Assembly (NCBI RefSeq): GCF_002929505.1
Contig: NZ_PJJL01000061.1
Location: 1 to 59,976 of the forward strand
Length of the DNA: 59,976 nt
Direction of reading: 5' to 3'
Source: Cryobacterium sp. Y57
GTDB taxonomy: Bacteria; Actinomycetota; Actinomycetes; Actinomycetales; Microbacteriaceae
In this document: piece by piece, positions 55,171 to 59,976 of the stretch
Position numbering within the stretch: the first letter of the stretch is position 1
Layout: every line of letters begins with the position of its first letter
The notes under the pieces: generated by a model
Databases searched by the model: none
Seen by the model: only the letters and a program-made list of their open reading frames with translations
Told to the model about the DNA's origin: nothing
Translations under genes and position numbers: made by a program

Positions 55171-56901
55171 TCAGGCGTGAAATGCGGCGACGAGAATGCG
55201 AGGCAGTTTGCGCGCGGAGGGATAGGCGGCGAATTCGGTCAGCAGGCGGGCGGTGCGCGCGCCACTTCTTGCCGACACGAACCACGGCGGTTTGGGTAGC
55301 AGCGCCCACTCGGCGTGGGCGACCGAGCGCGGAAACGGGCGGAACGGACCGCGCACCACGGTGCGTTCCACCTCATCAAGGAGGAGCGCGTTGTGGACCA
55401 CTCCGATGCCGCTCTGCACGTCATCGAGGGTGTGCCCCGGGAAGGCACCCCATGGTGCCGCCGCCGAGAGAAAGCCGATGCCGGTCCAGGCGTTGATCGC
55501 GATGGTTCCGTACTGCAGGCGCGTGACGGCCTGTGCAAACCCCGGGCCAAGCCGCCGAATGGTACGTGGCAGCCCAATAATATTCACACCGAGAGTGCCG
55601 AGGAAATCACGATTGACGGTCCGAACGGCGGCGTCAAGATAGGTCTGATTATCCCCGAGCAATTCGACGACGCCGAGCACGGGTGCAAAGTATTCCGTTG
55701 TCAGCATATTTTCTGTGGACGGGGAAGCTGTAGAAGGGGAAGCTGTAGAGGGGGATGCTGCCAAATTCGCCACGGCGACGAGCAGGCGCCCGCCGGGAAT
55801 CGGCTGCGCGGCCGGGTAGGCGGCGCGAGCCGCTCGCATCCGCTCGTCGCTGCCGGGGTACCAGGCCGGTCGTGTCGGCGCAGCAGCGAGCGCAGCGGCG
55901 ACCGCGGCGAGAAATGCGCGCTTCTGCGGCCAGGCGGCGCTGAGCACGAGTACCTGCCCGGCGATGCAGTTGTAGCCGCCGTTATGCAGCCGCATGGTAG
56001 CCACGTGTTCGGCCTGGTAGCGCAGGTCCTGTGGGCTCCACCGGCCGGGCAGCACAATGATCGGGGAGACTCCGCCGAGTTCGCTGCTGATCGGTTTACC
56101 GAGGCGGGGAGTCTTGGACCCACCGAACACGATCGCGTTGTGGGTGGTCGCGCTGCCGGTGATGTGTACATGGCTGATGCCCGCATGGTGGGCTAGGTAG
56201 TCGCCCACGTCGGCGCCGCCCGTGACGATGCGCAGCAGGCCCTGCGCGATGAGCGGGGCGAAAGCCGCCCGATAGATCGGCAGCAGTCCGTCGAAAGTGG
56301 GGTTGAGCTTGAGTAGTGAGACCCGATTGTGCGCCACGAGCTCGTACAGCACATCGAGCGGGGCGATCGAGCTGATGTTGCCGGCACCGAGCACGAGGCC
56401 GACCCCGCCGGTCGCTGTCGGACTGAGCTGGCCCAAGCCGGCCGATACCTGCGCCTGCCGCACGGTGACGCCCGGTCGCAGCCAGGCCCGGGCGCGAAAT
56501 CCGTGGAGCAGCAGTCCATCCCACGCGTTATGGGGCAATACGGGAACCGTGACGCGACCGCCCGGCGCGCGCCCCAATCTCTGGCCGGCGAGCGGGCTGC
56601 GCCCGGAGGCGAGCGCCCGCAAAGTGCGGCCGAGCGCGTTCACCGAGGTGAGCACCCCATATGGTCCGGTCAGCCATTCTTCGCCGATCAGCGGAGATGA
56701 GGGGTCGAGACCTTTGGCGCGGGCCGCAGCAGCCACCCAGCGCTCGGCTTCATCAGAAACGGATGCCGCGGTGCGCGCCAGCAGATCGCTACGCGCCGCG
56801 AGTGGGGTCACCCCCCACCGCACGCTTCCTGCGGCCAACTCGGCGATCGCGAGGTCGAGCTGTGACGTGTTGAGGTCAGCGCGGTCTGCCGTCGTTGACA
56901 T
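55171..56901 (-). CDS. aldehyde dehydrogenase family protein
   Basis: 576 residues, longer than typical ALDH (about 480-500). The catalytic Cys is in GGYNCIAGQ and the general base Glu in SSELGGVSP; ITGSATTHNAIVFGG and the cofactor region LGAGNISSIAPLDVLYELV also fit. NAD(P)-dependent oxidation of an unknown aldehyde, or acylating reduction, is likely. Residues near 390 hold SPSTASPSTASPST, a pentapeptide repeat encoded by a 15-bp DNA repeat. GGGAG lies six bases before the ATG at 56901. The N-terminal 90 residues (to LTGPYGVL) differ from classical ALDH. Confidence 0.88.
   Translation of the reverse strand: MSTTADRADLNTSQLDLAIAELAAGSVRWGVTPLAARSDLLARTAASVSDEAERWVAAAARAKGLDPSSPLIGEEWLTGPYGVLTSVNALGRTLRALASGRSPLAGQRLGRAPGGRVTVPVLPHNAWDGLLLHGFRARAWLRPGVTVRQAQVSAGLGQLSPTATGGVGLVLGAGNISSIAPLDVLYELVAHNRVSLLKLNPTFDGLLPIYRAAFAPLIAQGLLRIVTGGADVGDYLAHHAGISHVHITGSATTHNAIVFGGSKTPRLGKPISSELGGVSPIIVLPGRWSPQDLRYQAEHVATMRLHNGGYNCIAGQVLVLSAAWPQKRAFLAAVAAALAAAPTRPAWYPGSDERMRAARAAYPAAQPIPGGRLLVAVANLAASPSTASPSTASPSTENMLTTEYFAPVLGVVELLGDNQTYLDAAVRTVNRDFLGTLGVNIIGLPRTIRRLGPGFAQAVTRLQYGTIAINAWTGIGFLSAAAPWGAFPGHTLDDVQSGIGVVHNALLLDEVERTVVRGPFRPFPRSVAHAEWALLPKPPWFVSARSGARTARLLTEFAAYPSARKLPRILVAAFHA
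55721..55765. repeat. in-frame 15-bp repeat in the aldehyde dehydrogenase gene
   Basis: Three copies of a 15-bp unit starting GGGGAAGCTGTAGA(A/G), the last one partly diverged, encode Ser-Pro-Ser-Thr-Ala repeats. The unit length keeps the frame when copies are gained or lost. Confidence 0.75.
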
Positions 56902-57003
56902 TAATCTCCCGTGATCGGCGCCAGACTACCCCCTGGGCGGATAACTGGTGCCTGTGCTGACGTCTGCGGAGGGCTGCGCCCGGTATCCGCCCGCGGCGGC
57001 TGG

Positions 57004-57246
57004 CTAGGGCAGGGCTACCGGACAGTGGAGCTGGGTACGCTCGCCGCTGCGGTCGATGTCGTGCTGGTCCATTGGCTGGGCACAGACCGGGCAGACACGC
57101 ACGGGCGCAGGCTGTACGCGGAGCAGATCGGACCCGCTCAAACCAACCGGCGGCGGTCCGAGAATGGGAAACAGTCGACCGTTCAGCCAGGCAGTGAAGC
57201 CGCCGGGACCTGTGCCGAGCGAAAAGGGTATCTTGCCGTGTATCAT
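57004..57246 (-). CDS. small zinc-ribbon-like protein
   Basis: 80 residues starting MIHGKIPFSLGTGPGGFTAW. The C-terminal half has CPVC, then about 22 residues later HCP, which could hold a metal. Similar short proteins beginning MIHGKIPF are known to me from Microbacteriaceae but without function. ATG at 57246 is preferred; longer frames run into the ohrR promoter. TACACT ends seven bases before the ATG, and that -10 box lies inside an imperfect palindrome likely bound by the divergent OhrR-like regulator. It may therefore be peroxide-responsive. Confidence 0.7.
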   Translation of the reverse strand: MIHGKIPFSLGTGPGGFTAWLNGRLFPILGPPPVGLSGSDLLRVQPAPVRVCPVCAQPMDQHDIDRSGERTQLHCPVALP

Positions 57247-57250
57247 GACT

Positions 57251-57264
57251 GTTAGTGTACTAAC
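57251..57264. promoter_or_regulatory. OhrR-type operator overlapping divergent -10 boxes
   Basis: GTTAG-TGTA-CTAAC is an inverted repeat between the zinc-ribbon gene and the ohrR-like gene. On the minus strand it contains TACACT (57259-57254), seven bases before the ATG at 57246, and on the plus strand TAGTGT (57253-57258). A MarR-family repressor bound here would block both promoters. Confidence 0.55.
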
Positions 57265-57302
57265 TAAATGCATAAAGAACAACGGGTCGGAACGGGACAC
57301 CC

Positions 57303-57743
57303 ATGACATCGTCAACGCTCGACAACCCCCTCGCCCTCGACAACCAGGTCTGCTTCGCCCTGGCCATCGCCTCACGCAACGTCATAGCCCTGTATCGGCC
57401 CATTCTGGAGCCACTCGGGCTTACGCATCCGCAGTATCTGGTGATGCTCGCCCTGTGGGACGAGAGCCCGCGCACGCTCAAGGGCCTCGGCCAGACCCTC
57501 CGCCTCGAGCCGGCGACTCTTTCCCCCCTGCTCAAGCGGCTCGAAGCCACCGGCTACGTGCGGCGGCAGCGCCGGGAAGCTGACGAACGAACGCTCGATA
57601 TCACGCTGACCGACCGCGGACAGAACCTGCGGGCGGTGGCTGAAACCATCCCGCCGCGGGTCGTCGAAGCACTCGATCTGCCATTGGACGACCTGCTTCG
57701 CCTACGCCATGCACTGCACGGGGTTATCGTCGCGACGTCCTGA
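57303..57743 (+). CDS. MarR-family peroxide sensor OhrR
   Basis: 146 residues with a winged helix (LKGLGQTLRLEPATLSPLLKRLEATGYVRRQR) and the OhrR-specific N-terminal LDNQVCFALAIASR, whose Cys is the organic hydroperoxide sensor. The two Tyr that hydrogen bond with it in known OhrR may be those of ALYRPI and HPQYLV. It would repress its targets until oxidised. Usually ohr (the peroxidase) is adjacent; here the divergent neighbour is a small zinc-ribbon protein instead. The start codon has no strong ribosome site. Confidence 0.88.
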   Translation: MTSSTLDNPLALDNQVCFALAIASRNVIALYRPILEPLGLTHPQYLVMLALWDESPRTLKGLGQTLRLEPATLSPLLKRLEATGYVRRQRREADERTLDITLTDRGQNLRAVAETIPPRVVEALDLPLDDLLRLRHALHGVIVATS

Positions 57744-57786
57744 CCCGCCGGGGCGCCGGCTGGAAAGATACCGCTTGGGGACCGAC

Positions 57787-58902
57787 TCAGGCGATCGCGT
57801 CGGCTACCGTCAACAGGGCCGCGTGGAACGCAGCCGCGACGTGCGCGTTGGTGATGCGGCCGTCGTGCACGTTGAGGCCCTGGGCGAGAGCGGAGTCTTC
57901 GGCGATGGCCTGCTTCCACCCCTTCTGGGCCAGCGCGACGACGTAGGGCAGGGTGGCGTTGGTCAGTGCGCGCGTTGACGTGGCCGGCACTGCGCCGGGC
58001 ATGTTGGCAACGCAGTAATAGACGCTGTCATGCACGAGGAAGGTGGGATTGTCGTGCGTGGTGGCGTGCGACCCCTCGAAGCATCCACCTTGGTCGATCG
58101 CGATGTCCACGAGCACGGAGCCGGGCTTCATCGAGGCAACCATGGCGTCGGTGACGAGTTTGGGAGCCTGCGCACCTGGAATGAGCACGGAGCCGATAAC
58201 CAGGTCAGCCTCCCGCACCTGCTCGGCAATCTCGTACTGGGTCGACGCGCGCGTCTGAATCTCGCCGTTGAAACGGGCCTCGAGTTGGCGCAGGCGAGCC
58301 AGCGACAGATCGATGATGGTCACGTCGGCGCCCATGCCGAGTGCGTTAGCGGCGGCGTGCTCGCCAGCTACGCCGCCGCCGATCACGACGACCTTGGCCT
58401 TCGGGGTTCCGGGAACACCGCCGAGCAGAATTCCACTGCCGCCGTTGGCGCTCATCAGGTGGTAAGCACCGACCTGCACCGAGAGGCGGCCAGCGACTTC
58501 GCTCATCGGCGAGAGCAGCGGCAGGCTCTGGTCGGTAAGTTGTACGGTCTCATAGGCAATCGCGGTCGTGCCGGACGTGATCAGAGCCTCAGTGCATTCA
58601 GCGGATGCCGCGAGGTGCAGATAGGTGAACAGCACCTGCCCCGGGCGCATCAACGGGTATTCGCTGATGATGGGCTCCTTGACCTTCAGGAGCAGGTCGG
58701 CCCTGGCCCACACTTCGGCGGCGGTGTCGACAATGGACGCCCCGGCAAGCCGAAAAGCATCGTCGGTGATGCTGGAGCCCAGCCCAGCACCCTTCTCGAT
58801 GACGACCTCGTGGCCGCGCCGAGTGAGTTCGTGAACACCGGCCGGAGTGATCGCCACGCGGTTCTCATTATTCTTGATCTCGGTGGGAATGCCGACCAAC
58901 AT
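57787..58902 (-). CDS. ald: alanine dehydrogenase
   Basis: 371 residues, the standard length. MLVGIPTEIKNNENRVAITPAGV at the start, VKEPI (Lys of substrate site), TYLHLAA (His), GGGVAGEHAA (NAD loop), DIAIDQGGCFEGSHATTHDNP and the PGAVPATSTRALTNATLPY block near the end are diagnostic. It interconverts L-alanine and pyruvate with NAD and ammonia. ATG at 58902 has GGAG five bases upstream. The divergent Lrp/AsnC gene is probably its regulator, as for ald/aldR in mycobacteria. Confidence 0.96.
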   Translation of the reverse strand: MLVGIPTEIKNNENRVAITPAGVHELTRRGHEVVIEKGAGLGSSITDDAFRLAGASIVDTAAEVWARADLLLKVKEPIISEYPLMRPGQVLFTYLHLAASAECTEALITSGTTAIAYETVQLTDQSLPLLSPMSEVAGRLSVQVGAYHLMSANGGSGILLGGVPGTPKAKVVVIGGGVAGEHAAANALGMGADVTIIDLSLARLRQLEARFNGEIQTRASTQYEIAEQVREADLVIGSVLIPGAQAPKLVTDAMVASMKPGSVLVDIAIDQGGCFEGSHATTHDNPTFLVHDSVYYCVANMPGAVPATSTRALTNATLPYVVALAQKGWKQAIAEDSALAQGLNVHDGRITNAHVAAAFHAALLTVADAIA

Positions 58903-59051
58903 GTCTGCTCCGTTTCGGGTTGCCAGCGCCGAACGCATCGGCTGTGATAGGGGTAAGACTCCTATTAATTCGTTTCCGCTAGGTCAAATACGTAGAATCT
59001 GCCAGACTTCAAGAATATTCCACTAAATATGCGGTTGTCAGGAGATGCGAG
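58903..59051. promoter_or_regulatory. divergent promoter region of ald and the Lrp/AsnC gene
   Basis: 149 bases. It is AT-rich near 58955-59030, with palindrome GAATATTC at 59013-59020 and AAATAT a few bases after. It should hold the Lrp/AsnC sites for control of ald; exact sites are not defined here. Confidence 0.5.
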
Positions 59052-59537
59052 ATGACGGAAACGAAGAGGATTCGGGTGGTCGAAACCCTCGACGACGTCG
59101 ATCGCATCCTGGTCGCGGCGCTGCAGGCGGACTCCCGCACGACCAACAGCCGGCTGGCCAGCGCTGCCGGTATCGCCGAATCCACGTGCGTCTCCCGCGT
59201 GCGCTCGCTGGTCAGTCGAGGAATCATCACGCGTTTCACGGCCGTGGTCGACCCGAAAGCGATCGGACTCGGCCTGCAGGCGCTGATCAGCGTGAGCATT
59301 CGCGCAGGCGCCCGCACGCACATCCCGGCCTTTCGCGATTCGATCCGGGTGATGCCGCGCGTCGTTCAGCTATATTTTCTCGGCGGGTCCGAAGACTTCA
59401 TCATTCACCTGTCGGCCCGGGACACCGACGATGTGCGCGATTTCGTGCTGGACAACCTTTCAGCCAATCCCGCGGTCGCGTCAACCCGTACGAGCATGGT
59501 GTTCGAGCATTTCTACAACGGCGTCGCCCCCGAATAG
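59052..59537 (+). CDS. Lrp/AsnC-family transcriptional regulator (AldR-like)
   Basis: 161 residues. The N-terminal HTH (DDVDRILVAALQADSRTTNSRLASAAGIAESTCVSRVRSLVSRGIITRF) and the C-terminal RAM domain (LISVSIRAGARTH..., VVQLYFLGGSEDFIIHLSARDTDDVRDFV) are both complete. It diverges from ald and probably controls it in response to alanine or other amino acids. ATG at 59052 follows CAGGAG. It may also regulate the LysE-type exporter 23 bases downstream. Confidence 0.93.
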   Translation: MTETKRIRVVETLDDVDRILVAALQADSRTTNSRLASAAGIAESTCVSRVRSLVSRGIITRFTAVVDPKAIGLGLQALISVSIRAGARTHIPAFRDSIRVMPRVVQLYFLGGSEDFIIHLSARDTDDVRDFVLDNLSANPAVASTRTSMVFEHFYNGVAPE

Positions 59538-59545
59538 CGAGCCCC

Positions 59546-59551
59546 TAAACT
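59546..59551 (+). promoter_or_regulatory. -10 hexamer TAAACT near the lysE-like start
   Basis: TAAACT lies nine bases before the ATG at 59561, so the transcript would have only a few leader bases. No ribosome site is present. Confidence 0.4.
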
Positions 59552-59560
59552 ATCCACGAG

Positions 59561-59976
59561 ATGAACCTCGCCGACACGATTCTGCCCACCATGTTCGGTT
59601 TTGGTACCGGACTCGCGCTCATCATCGCGATCGGCGCCCAGAACGCGTTTATCCTGCGGCTCGGTATTGCGGGGCGGAACCGCACCGTGCTCGCTGCGGT
59701 GCTGATCTGTTCGGTCTCCGACGCCGTGCTCATTCTGGCCGGCATCGCGGGAATCGGCGCTCTTATTCAAGCCGCCCCGGTCGTTCTGGTCGTCGCGCGG
59801 GTGCTCGGCGCCGGCTTTCTGCTCACCTACGGTGCGTTCGCCGCAGTGCGCGCCTTCCGCCCCGGCGTGCTCGTAGCGGCCGCGACTACAACGATACGCA
59901 CCAAGGCCGCCGTCGCGACGACCATCGCGCTCACCTGGCTCAACCCGCACGTCTATCTCGACACCCTGATTTTTCT
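59561..59976 (+). CDS. LysE/ArgO-family amino-acid exporter (3' truncated by window)
   Basis: The ATG at 59561 opens a frame that runs to the window edge without a stop, so only the first 138 residues of about 200 are seen. The N-terminus (GFGTGLALIIAIGAQNAFILRLG) is the classical LysE motif with GAQNAF; VSDAVLILAGIAGIG and TWLNPHVYLDT are the other family blocks, including the conserved N-P-x-x-Y-L. It exports basic amino acids such as lysine or arginine. It follows the Lrp/AsnC regulator by 23 bases, an arrangement like lysE/lysG, though LysG is a LysR protein. Confidence 0.92.
   Translation, partial: MNLADTILPTMFGFGTGLALIIAIGAQNAFILRLGIAGRNRTVLAAVLICSVSDAVLILAGIAGIGALIQAAPVVLVVARVLGAGFLLTYGAFAAVRAFRPGVLVAAATTTIRTKAAVATTIALTWLNPHVYLDTLIF

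Overview
The window comes from a high-GC actinobacterium, most likely a member of the Microbacteriaceae. The reasons are the GC-rich third codon positions, the DUF222/HNH protein at the left edge, the DUF5997/LysR-like pair, DUF1684 and DUF4916 proteins, actinobacterial rpoB and rpoC, and abundant GCGGATGC/GCATCCGC words. I cannot fix the genus from sequence alone. No rRNA, tRNA, CRISPR array, IS element or prophage was seen.

Layout. (1) 1-673: 3' part of an HNH endonuclease gene. (2) 864-19465, all minus strand: a ten-gene phospho-signalling locus. In transcription order it encodes a tail-anchored Ser/Thr kinase, a 1994-residue Ig-like/FN3 surface protein, a MoxR AAA ATPase, a DUF58 protein, a TgpA/transglutaminase-like membrane protein, a DUF5684-FHA protein, a PP2C phosphatase, a small tail-anchored protein, and two membrane proteins with terminal LRV-like modules. 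The core order resembles the PFNA cluster of bifidobacteria (kinase, FN3, AAA, DUF58, transglutaminase, phosphatase); the FHA protein and especially the LRV tail are further members here. (3) 19802-29478, minus strand: a type IV pilus operon, pilB-pilT-pilC-pilin-two minor prepilins-pilX-like-pilM-pilN-pilO. (4) 29765-37222: rpoC and rpoB, both starting with TTG, closed by a strong hairpin. (5) 37588-59976: mixed-strand chromosomal genes, mostly single: methyltransferase-like, TPR-like, PQQ-type sugar dehydrogenase, SprT-like, EVE, SRPBCC, DUF1684, DEAD-box helicase, GNAT, nucleoside hydrolase, NUDIX, esterase, DUF5997/LysR-like pair, VOC, DrrAB-like ABC exporter, a GNAT-AAA fusion, an aldehyde dehydrogenase, a zinc-ribbon protein divergent from OhrR, alanine dehydrogenase divergent from an Lrp/AsnC regulator, and a truncated LysE exporter.

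How it fits together. In region 2 the kinase has no outer domain of its own and the next gene supplies a very large single-anchor ectodomain, so the pair may be a split receptor kinase. Phosphatase, FHA reader, a Thr/Ser-rich DUF58 tail and repeated acidic-T-x-x-V-x-R motifs give plausible writer, eraser, reader and substrates. The transglutaminase-like protein has lost two catalytic residues and is probably structural. The first-listed LRV gene has an apparent -1 frameshift near its start. Region 3 is a full retractile pilus set except prepilin peptidase. In region 5 many genes have a TANNNT-like hexamer six or seven bases before ATG with no Shine-Dalgarno sequence, which suggests leaderless mRNAs.
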